Assembly (NCBI RefSeq): GCF_004331955.1
Contig: NZ_CP036532.1
Location: forward strand, 1,860,001 to 1,924,000
Length of the DNA stretch: 64,000 nt
Origin: Roseitalea porphyridii
Lineage (GTDB): Bacteria; Pseudomonadota; Alphaproteobacteria; Rhizobiales; Rhizobiaceae
Direction of reading: 5' to 3'
Shown: positions 47,223 through 56,800 of the stretch, one piece after another
How positions within the stretch are numbered: the first letter of the stretch is position 1
Layout of the letters: every line of letters starts with the position of its first letter
Notes under the pieces: model-generated
The model's input: only the letters and a program-made list of their open reading frames with translations
What the model was told of the DNA's origin: nothing
Databases searched by the model: none
Translations under genes and position numbers: made by a program

Positions 47223-47894
47223 TTATGACAACTTTAGCGCCTCCCGTCGCCGAGCGCTGTTGATGATGTCCTGAGCATCCCAGTCAACACCCTTGGCGTT
47301 GGCCAAGTCGGTGAGAAAAGCCACGAAATCCTTGGTGTGCCGTTCCAATGCGTTGCCGGAGTAGCGCTCCCAAGCAATGCGCGCACCCTCATAGAAGGTG
47401 ATCTTCTCCCAAGTTTTACTTTCGGTGGCCTTCCCGCTTGGCGCACGCAGTTTGGCGGCCTCGTCGGTCGCGGCCTTTACCGCACTTGGGTAAACCGGAT
47501 CATCAGTTGCGATACGGTCTGTGCTTCGCCCCGTTAGGCTCCAAAGCATGGCCTCTAGCAACGCTGAAGGGCTGGTGGGGCCCTTCCGACCATCGAACGT
47601 GTCGTGTGCGATAGGCCAACCGAGTTTGCCATCCGCAAGGCGTTGGTCCGTGTTTGCCCCGAACTGCTTCCACAGCGCCAAACCTACATTCGGATGCATA
47701 TCGTTGATGGCGGCAAGTGCTGATCGGAGCCCACTCTCGAATTGACGCACAAGTCGTTTCTGCCGCTCGGGATCAGCGACGGAAAGGCGATCGGTGCTTT
47801 CAAGAAAATGCTCCACCATCAGGGCTTCGATGTCGTCGATCTCCGCATCCGGAAAATGCTTCCGCAGCACACCAAGTATCATGGACGCGCTCAT
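47223..47894 (-). CDS. Hypothetical protein coupled to integrase
   Basis: 223 aa. Its start overlaps the integrase stop as ATGA. Predicted soluble and helical with a central block SALLEAMLWSLTGRSTDRIA and a C-terminal ERYSGNALERHTKDFVAFLT. I do not recognise the family. It could be an accessory to integration/excision or an immunity function; there is no sequence support for either. Confidence 0.7.
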   Translation of the reverse strand: MSASMILGVLRKHFPDAEIDDIEALMVEHFLESTDRLSVADPERQKRLVRQFESGLRSALAAINDMHPNVGLALWKQFGANTDQRLADGKLGWPIAHDTFDGRKGPTSPSALLEAMLWSLTGRSTDRIATDDPVYPSAVKAATDEAAKLRAPSGKATESKTWEKITFYEGARIAWERYSGNALERHTKDFVAFLTDLANAKGVDWDAQDIINSARRREALKLS

Positions 47895-49201
47895 TGCGAG
47901 GCCCTCGACAATGCCACCACCTTTGAGCCAGCCGCTTCACCTGAAACCAGCCGATCAACATAACCCGCCCATGCGTCGAGCGCGGCGGCCTTTTCGTCGT
48001 GGTAGCTGTGTCGATTGTAGACCAGCGCGACGCCGCTGACAGCGCCAGTGCGGTGGCCTAGAACAGCCTCGACCACATGCGGCTGGATGCGCAACGCGGC
48101 CATGCCGGATGCCGCCGTGCGGCGCAGATCGTGATACCGCCAAGGCTGAAACTCGATCGGCTCGTCGCCGGCTTCCTCGCGCGCTTGGGCAAGCATCAAT
48201 TCATCAAGCCGCCGCTTCGCCTTTGAGAAGCCCGATACAGCCGTTTCACCGGTGACGGTGAACACGTAGCCGGCCGGTGACTTGATGCGCGTCAGGCCGC
48301 CCAGAATGGCCAGGACTGGCTCGCTGAGCGGCACGGTATGCTCGCGCCCGCCCTTCATGCGATCGGCCGCCAGCGTCCACACACGGGCTTCTGTGTCGAT
48401 TTCTGGCCATGTCATCTTGCCGACCTCATCGCGGCGTTGCCCGGTCAACAGCAAGAGCTTGACCAGCGGCCCGAACGGCTCGCCAATCTCGTCGCACGCG
48501 GCCAATAGCCACCGGACCTCATCATCGCTGAGGCGACGGTCGCGGCTGGCCTCCTTGTGCGGCTTCTTCACGCCAGCGGCGAATGACGTTTCGATGATGC
48601 CGCGTTCGACGCACCAATTGCCGAACCGGCTGAGCGCAGACAGGACACGGTTCGCGATGTATGGCGCCGGCCCTTTGGAGCGCGTCCGGTGCTCGGCCGT
48701 GCCCTCCATGATGCCGTCGAGCAGATCATTGACGTCCCGGCGCGTGATGTCCTGAATTCGCCGGCCCTTCCAGGCAGGCTTGATCTCGTAGTCGAAAATG
48801 CGCCGTGTGTCGTAGGCCGAGCGTGGCGTATGGATCAGCACATAGCGCGTGATGAAGCGGTCAATGACGTTCTCGACCAGATCGCTATCCTCATCGGCCT
48901 TGCGCTGCGCTTCGGCTGCCGCCTCGCGCTTGGCCTTCATCGGGTCGATGCCCCGGTCAACGTCGATCAGCAGACGCGCCGCCTGTTCACGCGCGTCGGC
49001 CAGTTCGATCGTGGGGTAAGCGCCGATCGTGAATTTGGCCGGTTTTGAGGTTTCGGGGTGGCGATATCGGATCGCCCATGATTTCTTGCCGCTCGGCTGG
49101 ACGATCAGATAGAGGCCCGGCTGGCGAGCGTCGGCAATCTCCTGCCGCTTTTCGGTAGGTTTGAGCCGGTCAATCGAGACTGCGGTGAGCGCCTTCGCCA
49201 T
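47891..49201 (-). CDS. int: Tyrosine-type site-specific integrase (P4-like, DUF4102 N-terminus)
   Basis: 436 aa. The N-terminal arm-binding domain (PGLYLIVQPSGKKSWAIRYR) is of the DUF4102 type, followed by a core-binding SAM-like domain. Catalytic residues are seen in order: Arg in LLLTGQRRDEVGKMTW, HDLRRTAASGM (His and Arg), LGHRTG (His) and YNRHSYHDEKAAAL (nucleophile Tyr). It integrates the element into tRNA-Lys. It lies at the end away from the tRNA, next to attR; many P4-like integrases instead lie beside the tRNA. Confidence 0.96.
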   Translation of the reverse strand: MAKALTAVSIDRLKPTEKRQEIADARQPGLYLIVQPSGKKSWAIRYRHPETSKPAKFTIGAYPTIELADAREQAARLLIDVDRGIDPMKAKREAAAEAQRKADEDSDLVENVIDRFITRYVLIHTPRSAYDTRRIFDYEIKPAWKGRRIQDITRRDVNDLLDGIMEGTAEHRTRSKGPAPYIANRVLSALSRFGNWCVERGIIETSFAAGVKKPHKEASRDRRLSDDEVRWLLAACDEIGEPFGPLVKLLLLTGQRRDEVGKMTWPEIDTEARVWTLAADRMKGGREHTVPLSEPVLAILGGLTRIKSPAGYVFTVTGETAVSGFSKAKRRLDELMLAQAREEAGDEPIEFQPWRYHDLRRTAASGMAALRIQPHVVEAVLGHRTGAVSGVALVYNRHSYHDEKAAALDAWAGYVDRLVSGEAAGSKVVALSRASQ

Positions 49202-49228
49202 GGTCAGTGAAACGGTGAACCGCCCTCC

Positions 49229-49275
49229 GGGGTAACACAGGGGTAACAGAATGAGCCGTTATTCAGCGTTACCCC
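49229..49275. promoter_or_regulatory. Right arm-type integrase sites (GGGGTAAC x3)
   Basis: GGGGTAAC at 49229-49236 and 49240-49247, and inverted (GTTACCCC) at 49268-49275, all between the integrase start and attR. The pair near the left end has the same sequence. Integrase may bind these and so also regulate its own promoter. Confidence 0.6.
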
Positions 49276-49379
49276 GTGTTATAACGAAGCGCAACGAATT
49301 TCTGGAAACATAAGGATTTCAACCAGTAAATGGCTGTGGACGCACTCATCTGTTACCGCCCGTTTGGGCCGTTCCGACA

Positions 49380-49426
49380 ACTTTTAATCAGTAGGTCCAG
49401 GGTTCGAGCCCCTGCGCGCTCACCAA
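49380..49426 (+). repeat. attR: 47-bp direct repeat of tRNA-Lys 3' half
   Basis: Identical to 39381-39427 but not preceded by tRNA 5' sequence, so it is a remnant of the original tRNA end displaced by integration. Confidence 0.95.
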
Positions 49427-49496
49427 AAAAATCAATCACTTAGACCATCGTTAGCATCATATTGAGGCCAAAATCGGCACACACACTCCACACACA

Positions 49497-49598
49497 CTAT
49501 GGAGGGTGATGCTCGACCCACAAATCCGCCGTCGCACCGGCCGGAGGGTCCTTCAGGACGCCGATGAATTGCTCATCGGAGAAGCGCGATGGTGTCAT
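49497..49598 (-). pseudogene. Relic of IS3-family transposase OrfA
   Basis: A 33-codon frame starting MTPSRFSDEQFIGVLKDPPA resembles the first residues of IS3-type OrfA (RFSDEQIIGILKE...AG). It is cut by a stop at 49497, and no OrfB or inverted repeats are seen. GGAG precedes the ATG. It is a decayed insertion-sequence fragment between attR and the polysaccharide locus. In the rest of 49427-49850 I see no gene, only short CACACAC repeats near 49480. Confidence 0.6.
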
Positions 49599-49850
49599 TC
49601 TTCATCTCCCTCTGCAGGGATGGTTCAGCCGTAAGGCGAGTGCACTCCGTGGGATCTGCGCCTCCCTTCCAAGGGTAATCCGATAACGGACCGCAAGCGA
49701 CCGCGCATATTTCTGCTTGTGAGCACGTACAGCAATCTGATATCGCTCAAAATTGAACGATGAAAGAACTCATCGACTGGATTCAGGATGGGAAACAAGG
49801 GGAGCCTGTGCACCCCTTGTGCGGTAGCCTGTCCACCTCTTTGATCATCC

Positions 49851-50210
49851 ATGTCAAGCCAACGCGCTAGATTTCGGCAAGACACGCATTTGCGTGTGCT
49901 CCGGCTGCTTGATTCCAACCCGCAAATGTCGCAGCGCGAACTGGCGGATGCGGTGGGAGTCAGTGTTGGCGGGATGCATTACGTCCTCAAGGCCCTTATC
50001 GAAAAAGGGCTGGTCAAGATTGGGAACTTCACTGCCGCCGAGGACAAGCGGCGGTACGCGTATATTCTCACTCCACGGGGTATGCTCCGAAAGGCTACCC
50101 TTACCCGTGCGTTTCTTTCTCGAAAGATGGAAGAGTACGAAGCTCTCCGCCAGGAAATCGAAGAGCTGAAGTCAGACCTCGATGATTCGCCGGCGCGGAA
50201 ACCCTCATAA
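49851..50210 (+). CDS. MarR-family EPS-associated transcriptional regulator
   Basis: 119 aa. The winged helix is LLDSNPQMSQRELADAVGVS, then GMHYVLKALIEKGLVKIGNF and YILTPRGM. A C-terminal coiled coil follows (SRKMEEYEALRQEIEELK). This exact layout defines the MarR-like regulators associated with exopolysaccharide loci, which usually sit at the head of such clusters. It is the first gene of the polysaccharide locus and probably controls it. Confidence 0.9.
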   Translation: MSSQRARFRQDTHLRVLRLLDSNPQMSQRELADAVGVSVGGMHYVLKALIEKGLVKIGNFTAAEDKRRYAYILTPRGMLRKATLTRAFLSRKMEEYEALRQEIEELKSDLDDSPARKPS

Positions 50211-50320
50211 GTGCGTCATCAACTCGACGCCTGCCGAATGAAAAGCAATAGGAGGGGATCCAGCCATCGTACAGCCCCTTACCAATCGTCTGCGGCCACG
50301 CCTCATCAGAAGAGGGATTT

Positions 50321-51463
50321 ATGAAGAAGATACTTCTGGTGTTCGGCACTCGGCCCGAAGCTATCAAGATGGCGCCTGTATTTGACAAGCTCAAAGATGC
50401 GTCGGAATTCGATGTCCGCGTCGCCGTCACGGCCCAGCATCGCGAAATGCTAGACCAGGTACTTCGGCTCTTCAGTATTGAACCGGCTTATGATTTGAAT
50501 GTCATGAAGCCGGGACAGGGCTTGACCGAGATCACGGTGGCGGTCCTGCGAGGACTGGATCCGGTCCTTGAAGATTTTTCGCCCGATCTGGTGTTGGTCC
50601 ACGGCGATACGACCACGACACTGGCAGCATCCTTGGCCGCCTATTATCGACGCGTAGCCGTTGGCCACGTCGAGGGTGGGCTGCGGACCGGCGACATCTA
50701 CTCACCATGGCCGGAAGAGATCAATCGGAAGGTCGCGGGCACGATTGCGACGCTCCATTTCGCGCCAACACAGAAGGCGGCGTCAAACCTTGTTGCCGAG
50801 GGGGTTCGGGACGCGGCAATCTCGATAACGGGAAACACGGTGATCGACGCGTTGCTCGATGTGGTGGCTCGTCTCGAAGCGGATCCGGACCGCAGCGACG
50901 AACTCGACGCGACATTCGGAATCGATCCGTCGAAGCGCATGATCCTCGTAACCGGACATCGACGCGAGAGTTTTGGCGGAGGGTTTCAGCGCATATGCGA
51001 TGCACTTTCGGTGCTTGCGCAACGCGATGATGTACAGATCATCTATCCGGTTCACCTCAACCCGAACGTCAAAGGGCCGGTGGAAGCAAGCCTGGGTGCA
51101 CTCGCTCAGGTCAAGTTGATCGCACCCGTCGAGTATCTCCCGTTTGTTCACTTGATGCGGCGGGCCGACATAATACTGACCGACTCCGGTGGCGTGCAGG
51201 AAGAAGCGCCATCTTTGGGCAAGCCGGTTCTGGTCATGCGCGACACCACGGAGCGGCCAGAGGCTCTCGATGCAGGCACGGTGAAGCTTGTCGGCGCGAA
51301 TACGGAACCGATTGTCCGCGAAGCAACATGTCTTCTTGATAATCCCACAGCTTATCGGGCGATGGCTCGTTCGCATAATCCCTATGGCGACGGACGGGCT
51401 GGCGAGCGTATCCGAGACGCCATTATGGATTTCTTTGGATCCGGCAGAGAACACCTGCAATGA
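50321..51463 (+). CDS. wecB: UDP-N-acetylglucosamine 2-epimerase (non-hydrolysing)
   Basis: 380 aa with AGAGGG before the ATG. Full-length Wec[15 protein letters not shown] at the start, [32 protein letters not shown] and [20 protein letters not shown]. It converts UDP-GlcNAc to UDP-ManNAc in the cytoplasm. The next gene, wecC, overlaps by four bases and oxidises the product, so together they supply UDP-ManNAcA for a surface polysaccharide. Confidence 0.96.
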   Translation: MKKILLVFGTRPEAIKMAPVFDKLKDASEFDVRVAVTAQHREMLDQVLRLFSIEPAYDLNVMKPGQGLTEITVAVLRGLDPVLEDFSPDLVLVHGDTTTTLAASLAAYYRRVAVGHVEGGLRTGDIYSPWPEEINRKVAGTIATLHFAPTQKAASNLVAEGVRDAAISITGNTVIDALLDVVARLEADPDRSDELDATFGIDPSKRMILVTGHRRESFGGGFQRICDALSVLAQRDDVQIIYPVHLNPNVKGPVEASLGALAQVKLIAPVEYLPFVHLMRRADIILTDSGGVQEEAPSLGKPVLVMRDTTERPEALDAGTVKLVGANTEPIVREATCLLDNPTAYRAMARSHNPYGDGRAGERIRDAIMDFFGSGREHLQ

Positions 51464-52734
51464 ATGAAAGCCCCTTCCGGCGGATTTCGGTGATCGGGCT
51501 CGGATACATCGGCCTTCCGACCGCTGCGATGTTCGCCTCAAGAAAGATCGAGGTTGTCGGCGTTGATGTCGACGAACGTACCGTCGAGACCATCAATCGC
51601 GGAGAGGTGCATATCGCAGAGCCAGACCTCGACATCGTCGTTCGTGCGGCAGTCAAGGAGGGCTACCTTCGAGCAACAAGTGAGCCTGAGCCCGCTGACG
51701 CATTCCTCATTGCCGTGCCGACACCATTCAAGGGTGACAACCACGAACCGGATCTGTCCTACATTGAAGCCGCGGCGAACGCGATTGCCCCGGTCCTCAA
51801 AGAAGGCGACATCGTCATTCTAGAGAGCACGTCGCCCGTGGGCGCCACGGAGGCGATGGCGAACTGGCTCGCCGGCGCACGTTCCGATCTGACATTTCCG
51901 CAGCAGGCTGGTGAGTCATCGGACATTCGCGTGGCTCACTGCCCCGAACGGGTCTTGCCGGGAAAGGTCATGCAGGAGCTGATTACCAATGATCGCGTCA
52001 TTGGTGGCCTGACACCTGCATGTTCACAACGGGCAATTGCCCTTTATCAGACATTTGTCTCAGGCAATTGCGTCGTTGCGAGCGGTCCGCGTGTCGCCGA
52101 GATGGCCAAGCTGACCGAAAACAGCTTCCGCGATGTCAACATCGCTTTCGCCAATGAACTGTCCGTGATCTGCGACAAGTTGAACATGGACGTATGGGAA
52201 TTAATACAACTGGCCAATCGCCATCCGCGCGTCAACATCCTGCAACCCGGACCAGGTGTCGGTGGCCATTGCATCGCGGTCGATCCGTGGTTCATCGTGT
52301 CGTCGGCGCCAGAACAGTCGCGGCTAATCCGAACTGCACGCGAGGTGAATGACGCCAAGCCAACCTGGGTCTTGGACAAGGTCAGCGCCGCGGTCGGCGC
52401 CCACCTGGTATCCCATCCAAAGAAAACCGCGACTGATGTGTGTGTCGCCATATACGGGCTCACCTTCAAGGCCGATATTGACGATCTGCGCCAAAGCCCT
52501 GCCCTCGCCATTGCCAGAGAGTTGAGCGTTAGGCATGCGGGCCGGCTCGTCGCGGTGGAACCGAATCTTCGGAGCAGTGATGCTCTTGACGATGTTCGAA
52601 TTGAGCTGGTCGGGCTCGAAGCAGCGGCGCAGTGCGCAGATGTTCACTTGCTTCTGGTTGATCACGCGCAGTTCAAGGCCGCCCATGTCCCCAATGGACA
52701 CGTAATTGATACGAAAGGTATTTGGGAACGCTGA
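51460..52734 (+). CDS. wecC: UDP-N-acetyl-D-mannosamine dehydrogenase
   Basis: 424 aa. Rossmann loop [14 protein letters not shown], catalytic lysine block [19 protein letters not shown] and nucleophile Cys in [15 protein letters not shown], all of the UDP-sugar 6-dehydrogenase family. The ATG overlaps the wecB stop, supporting UDP-ManNAc as substrate. The product, UDP-ManNAcA, is a precursor for capsule/EPS. The 137 bases after it carry no gene. Confidence 0.95.
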   Translation: MNESPFRRISVIGLGYIGLPTAAMFASRKIEVVGVDVDERTVETINRGEVHIAEPDLDIVVRAAVKEGYLRATSEPEPADAFLIAVPTPFKGDNHEPDLSYIEAAANAIAPVLKEGDIVILESTSPVGATEAMANWLAGARSDLTFPQQAGESSDIRVAHCPERVLPGKVMQELITNDRVIGGLTPACSQRAIALYQTFVSGNCVVASGPRVAEMAKLTENSFRDVNIAFANELSVICDKLNMDVWELIQLANRHPRVNILQPGPGVGGHCIAVDPWFIVSSAPEQSRLIRTAREVNDAKPTWVLDKVSAAVGAHLVSHPKKTATDVCVAIYGLTFKADIDDLRQSPALAIARELSVRHAGRLVAVEPNLRSSDALDDVRIELVGLEAAAQCADVHLLLVDHAQFKAAHVPNGHVIDTKGIWER

Positions 52735-52871
52735 CAGAGGGCGCCTGCGCGGCTTCACGTCTTGTCGCTCAGACGGTAGCTAGCCACTTCGATTCTCACT
52801 GCCCGTGCGCCTGAACCGGGCCTTCGAACTTGAGGGCCAGTCAGCAGCCTTACCTCTACTGGAGTAGACGC

Positions 52872-53870
52872 ATGCTGGAAGACAGCAGTATCCTTGTCAC
52901 GGGCGGAACGGGCTCATTCGGCAATGCATTCGTGCCGATGACCTTGAAGAAATACAATCCCAGAAAGATCATTGTTCTGTCTCGTGACGAGATGAAGCAG
53001 TGGGAGATGGCGAAGTCGTTCACGAACGAATCGCGCATTCGGTTCTTCGTCGGCGATGTTCGTGACAGGGATCGGCTGTACCGGGCGCTCGATGGCGTCG
53101 ACTATGTGGTCCATGCGGCCGCGACCAAGATTGTCCCGACCGCCGAGTACAATCCGTTCGAATGCATCAAGACCAACATCAACGGGGCGATGAACCTCAT
53201 TGACGCTTGCATCGACAAGAAAGTCAAAAAGGTGGTGGCCCTTTCCACCGACAAGGCCTCCAGCCCCATCAATCTTTACGGGGCAACGAAGCTGGCGTCA
53301 GACAAGCTCTTTGTTGCCGGCAACGCCTATGTTGGCGAGCACAGCACTCGTTTTTCGGTCGTTCGATACGGCAATGTCATGGGATCCCGGGGGTCGGTTA
53401 TCCCATTCTTCCAGTCGATCCGCGATAAAGGCGTGCTGCCGATCACGGACCCGCGCATGACACGTTTCATGATCTCGCTGGAACAAGGCGTCGAACTCGT
53501 CTGGCATGCCTTCGAGGACATGGAAGGCGGCGAAATCTATGTCAAGAAGATACCGTCAATGAAGGTCACTGACATTGCGCGCGTCGTTGCCCCAGAAGCA
53601 ACCCAGGAGGTCGTCGGTATCCGGCCTGGCGAGAAGCTGCACGAGCAGATGATCGGTATCGAGGACGCCAGCTTCACGTTCGAGTATCCTCAGCATTACA
53701 AGATCCTGCCTTCCATCAACAATTGGTATCGCAGCGAGAACCGGATCAAGAACGGCAAGCCGGTGAGCGAAGGCTTCCACTACACCAGCGACACCAACAG
53801 TGACTGGATGAGCGATGTGCAGCTTGAGCAGTGGCTTACAGACAATGCCGAGAAGATTGGCAGGCTGTAG
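52872..53870 (+). CDS. pseB: UDP-N-acetylglucosamine 4,6-dehydratase (inverting) PseB
   Basis: 332 aa from the ATG at 52872 with GGAG 8 bases upstream. The Rossmann loop is TGGTGSFGNAF; the catalytic set STDKASSPINLYGATK (Asp-Lys and Tyr-Lys) is that of PseB/FlaA1. Later blocks VRYGNVMGSRGSVIPFF and RPGEKLHEQMI fit. It performs the first committed step of pseudaminic acid synthesis, dehydrating UDP-GlcNAc with C5 inversion. pseC follows after three bases. Confidence 0.95.
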   Translation: MLEDSSILVTGGTGSFGNAFVPMTLKKYNPRKIIVLSRDEMKQWEMAKSFTNESRIRFFVGDVRDRDRLYRALDGVDYVVHAAATKIVPTAEYNPFECIKTNINGAMNLIDACIDKKVKKVVALSTDKASSPINLYGATKLASDKLFVAGNAYVGEHSTRFSVVRYGNVMGSRGSVIPFFQSIRDKGVLPITDPRMTRFMISLEQGVELVWHAFEDMEGGEIYVKKIPSMKVTDIARVVAPEATQEVVGIRPGEKLHEQMIGIEDASFTFEYPQHYKILPSINNWYRSENRIKNGKPVSEGFHYTSDTNSDWMSDVQLEQWLTDNAEKIGRL

Positions 53871-53873
53871 GCC

Positions 53874-55031
53874 ATGATACCTTACGGCCGTCAAGACATT
53901 TCACAGGAAGACATCGATGCTGTCGTCGATGTTCTGAGGTCCGATTTTCTTACCCAGGGACCGACTGTTCCCAAGTTCGAAGAAGCGGTTGCCGGTTATG
54001 TTTCGGCTCCGCACGCCGTCGCGGTCAATAGCGCCACCTCCGCGTTGCACGTTGCTTGCCTGGCGCTCGGTCTTGGTCCGGGGGATTGGCTTTGGACGAC
54101 TCCGATCACATTCGTTGCGTCAGCAAACTGCGCTCTTTACTGCAACGCGTCGGTCGATTTCGTCGACATTGATCCCCTCACCTGCAACATCAGCGTGACG
54201 GCCCTGGAAACCAAACTGAAGGCCGCTTCGTTGGCTGGTCGGCTGCCAAAAATTGTGGTGCCCGTGCACCTCGGTGGTCAATCGGCCGACATGCAGCGGA
54301 TCGCCGAGCTCGGTCGGGAGTATGGCTTCCGGATCATTGAAGATGCCTCACACGCGATTGGCGGCAGCTATCTTGGCGCGAAGGTTGGTGGGTGCCGGTA
54401 CAGCGATATCACGGTCTTCAGTTTCCATCCGGTCAAAATCATCACGACCGCCGAGGGTGGTTGCGCGACGACGTGCGATGACGATCTCGCTGTCAGAATG
54501 CGGCTCGCTGCGAGCCACGGTGTAACAAGAGACCCTACACTCATGACGCACGCGCCCGACGGTGACTGGTACTACCAGCAGGTCGCGCTTGGATATAACT
54601 ACCGCATGACGGAGCTTCAGGCCGCACTTGGTTTCCAGCAGATGAAGCGGCTGGATCAATTCGTCGATGCGCGTACCGAGCGCGCAGTTCGATATTCGGA
54701 GCGTCTCGTACATCTGCCGCTTGACCTGCCGGTCATGCAAGACGGTGCGGTGTCAGCCTGGCATCTGTACATCATCAGGTTGCAGCTTGACCGCATTGCC
54801 GCTTCGCACAAGGACGCGTTCTCCGATCTGCGAAAGGCCGGCATCGGCGTGAACCTTCACTACATCCCGGTCCACCTGCAGCCATTCTATCGTGCTATGG
54901 GCTTCAAGCTAGGTGATTTCCCTGACGCTGAAGCATACTACCGGCGAGCGATGTCCATTCCGATTTATCCGGGGCTCACCGAAGCAGCTCAAGACCGGGT
55001 GATTGCCGCTCTTGAGAACGTGTTGCGATGA
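53874..55031 (+). CDS. pseC: PseC-type UDP-4-keto-sugar aminotransferase
   Basis: 385 aa. DegT/DnrJ/EryC1 family: MIPYGRQDISQEDIDAVV, SATSALHVACLALGLGPGD, IIEDASHAIGG and the PLP lysine Lys188 in FHPVKIITTAEGG. It adds the 4-amino group to the PseB product. The stop overlaps the aldo/keto reductase start as ATGA. Confidence 0.95.
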   Translation: MIPYGRQDISQEDIDAVVDVLRSDFLTQGPTVPKFEEAVAGYVSAPHAVAVNSATSALHVACLALGLGPGDWLWTTPITFVASANCALYCNASVDFVDIDPLTCNISVTALETKLKAASLAGRLPKIVVPVHLGGQSADMQRIAELGREYGFRIIEDASHAIGGSYLGAKVGGCRYSDITVFSFHPVKIITTAEGGCATTCDDDLAVRMRLAASHGVTRDPTLMTHAPDGDWYYQQVALGYNYRMTELQAALGFQQMKRLDQFVDARTERAVRYSERLVHLPLDLPVMQDGAVSAWHLYIIRLQLDRIAASHKDAFSDLRKAGIGVNLHYIPVHLQPFYRAMGFKLGDFPDAEAYYRRAMSIPIYPGLTEAAQDRVIAALENVLR

Positions 55032-55897
55032 TCGCGGCGAAACTAGCGCTGGGCGGGGCTCAGTTCGGGATGGCTTATGGCATTACCAACACCGTGGGCC
55101 AACCATCCGAGACCTCACTGAAAACGCTGCTCGATATGGCGTCGAAAGCCGGTGTGGATCTCATTGATACAGCCCCCAGCTACGGCGAGAGCGAGGCAAT
55201 CCTTGGCCGGTTGAGCGCGGGAGACAGGTTTCGAATTGTAACCAAGACGCTGCCGTCTGGCAGCGCGGCCAACGTCTCCGCCATGCTTGATCAGGTGCGC
55301 AATTCGTTGACTGACCTCAAACAAGACGCGGTTGAAGGCCTCTTGTTCCACAATGCGGACGTTCTCACCACGAAAGATGGTGAGAAACTGTACCATGCCG
55401 CCCATCGCTTGAAGATGGAGGGCATTGTTTCGAAGCTTGGCGCATCCGTCTACGATACCGTGCAGGTCGACGAGCTTCTGCAAGGCTTCGATCTCGATCT
55501 CGTACAAGTGCCGATGAACCTGCTGGACATGCGTCTCATCGTCAGTGGTGCGCTTGATCGCTTGAAGGCCAGCGGTGTCGAGGTGCACGCGCGTTCCGCC
55601 TTTCTACAAGGCATCCTGCTTTCTGACCCCGATCATATTCCCGAAAGGGCCCGCAAGCTGCGCCCCGTCGTGCGCCAGTTGCACAGCAGGCTTGCGGAAA
55701 TGCGGCTCTCGCCACTCGAAGCTTGTCTCGGCTATCTGGCATCGTTGGATGAGATCGATCGAATCGTCGTGGGTGTGGTTTCACCGTCCGAATTGAGCGA
55801 GATCCTGAGTGTCCCGGATCGGCATGTTTCGGCGGCCCTGTTCGCAGACATAGCGACGGACGACGCCGAACTCCTTGATCCAAGGTTCTGGTCCTAG
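55028..55897 (+). CDS. Aldo/keto reductase family protein within nonulosonic acid cluster
   Basis: 289 aa, shorter than a typical AKR. The catalytic tetrad appears intact: Asp47, Tyr52 (DTAPSYGE), Lys73 (IVTKT) and His108 (LLFHNADV). AKR genes of this type recur in polysaccharide loci and probably reduce or epimerise a keto-sugar or modify a side chain. It is translationally coupled to pseC. It has no role in the standard Pse pathway. Confidence 0.85.
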   Translation: MIAAKLALGGAQFGMAYGITNTVGQPSETSLKTLLDMASKAGVDLIDTAPSYGESEAILGRLSAGDRFRIVTKTLPSGSAANVSAMLDQVRNSLTDLKQDAVEGLLFHNADVLTTKDGEKLYHAAHRLKMEGIVSKLGASVYDTVQVDELLQGFDLDLVQVPMNLLDMRLIVSGALDRLKASGVEVHARSAFLQGILLSDPDHIPERARKLRPVVRQLHSRLAEMRLSPLEACLGYLASLDEIDRIVVGVVSPSELSEILSVPDRHVSAALFADIATDDAELLDPRFWS

Positions 55898-55900
55898 GCT

Positions 55901-56800
55901 ATGGCGGAACTCAGGCTCGGGATCTTGGGAATGAGCGAGGCAAACGGGCATCCCTACTCATGGTCCGCAATCTTCAACGGATACGAGCCAACGACCATGG
56001 CCGACTGCGGCTTCCCGGGAATCCCGATCTATCTGGCGAAGCAGAAGTTCCCCGATGATCGTATTGCCGGTGCCCGTGTTACACATGTTTGGACACAAGA
56101 TGCGCTGCTATCGCAGCACATCTCGAACGCGACCTACATCGATACAGTGGTGCCGTCGCCCGAGGACATGATCGGCGCAGTTGATGCAGTGCTGCTCGCC
56201 CGCGATGATGCTGAGAACCACCGCCAGTTTGCTGACCCCTTTCTTGCGGCCGGGCTGCCCGTCTACGTCGACAAGCCATTTGCCCACTCCCGCAGGGCTG
56301 CCGAAGCGTTCTTCTCGCAAGAAGTGCGGGACGCCCAGATTTTCTCGTGTTCGGCGCTGCGCTTCGCGCAGGAAATGCTTGTTCCTTCAGAAGAGCTGGC
56401 GCGCATCGGCGGGGTTACACGGATTTCTGCGCAAGTGCCGAAATCATGGACCAAATATGCAATTCACGTGATCGACCCGATCCTTGCGAACTGCGGCAAA
56501 CTGCCGGCTGTCAGTGACGTGCGCGTGCGCCAGTTCGGTGCGGAAAATGATTGCACTGAGGTTTCTTTTGCATGGGACGGCGGTGAACGAACGTGCCAGA
56601 TCACGGCTTTTGGCCGTGAACCATCGCCCATCTCGGTCAGCTACTCCGGCCCTCGCGGAACAATCCATACCGAGTTCGCAGACTCGTTTGCGGCATTCAA
56701 GAGAGCGCTCTGCGTGTTCTTGGAAGACAGCGTGATTGGCCGGCATTCCCACGCTGCGCAGATTCTCGATGCAATCGACATTTTGGAGCTTGGTACGTGA
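55901..56800 (+). CDS. Gfo/Idh/MocA-like oxidoreductase (first of pair)
   Basis: 299 aa. The N-terminus LRLGILGMSEANGHPYSWSA is a modified Rossmann loop with an unusual insertion; VLLARDDAENHRQFADPFLA and YVDKPFAHSRRAAEAFF follow, the DKP supplying the catalytic lysine of the family. The C-terminal part is reduced relative to typical members (often 330-360 aa). It is four bases after the AKR and overlaps the second Gfo/Idh gene by four bases. Confidence 0.82.
   Translation: MAELRLGILGMSEANGHPYSWSAIFNGYEPTTMADCGFPGIPIYLAKQKFPDDRIAGARVTHVWTQDALLSQHISNATYIDTVVPSPEDMIGAVDAVLLARDDAENHRQFADPFLAAGLPVYVDKPFAHSRRAAEAFFSQEVRDAQIFSCSALRFAQEMLVPSEELARIGGVTRISAQVPKSWTKYAIHVIDPILANCGKLPAVSDVRVRQFGAENDCTEVSFAWDGGERTCQITAFGREPSPISVSYSGPRGTIHTEFADSFAAFKRALCVFLEDSVIGRHSHAAQILDAIDILELGT

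Larger units (their letters stand above)
39381..49426. mobile_element. 10-kb integrative element (phage satellite or reduced prophage) in tRNA-Lys
   Basis: Bounded by a perfect 47-bp direct repeat of the tRNA-Lys 3' half. Every gene I can support inside is on the - strand, in order from the right: integrase, unknown, AlpA-like, unknown, winged-helix replication-type protein, DUF6074-like, HNH, two small unknowns, major capsid protein, tape measure, unknown, small membrane protein, TIR-like protein, membrane protein. Terminase, portal, protease, connectors, tail fibre, lysis genes and a CI-type repressor are not visible. That set fits either a satellite that borrows a helper's packaging machinery or a prophage reduced by deletion. 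The left end is less GC-rich than the host (28 of 60 bases at 40021-40080). Confidence 0.88.
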
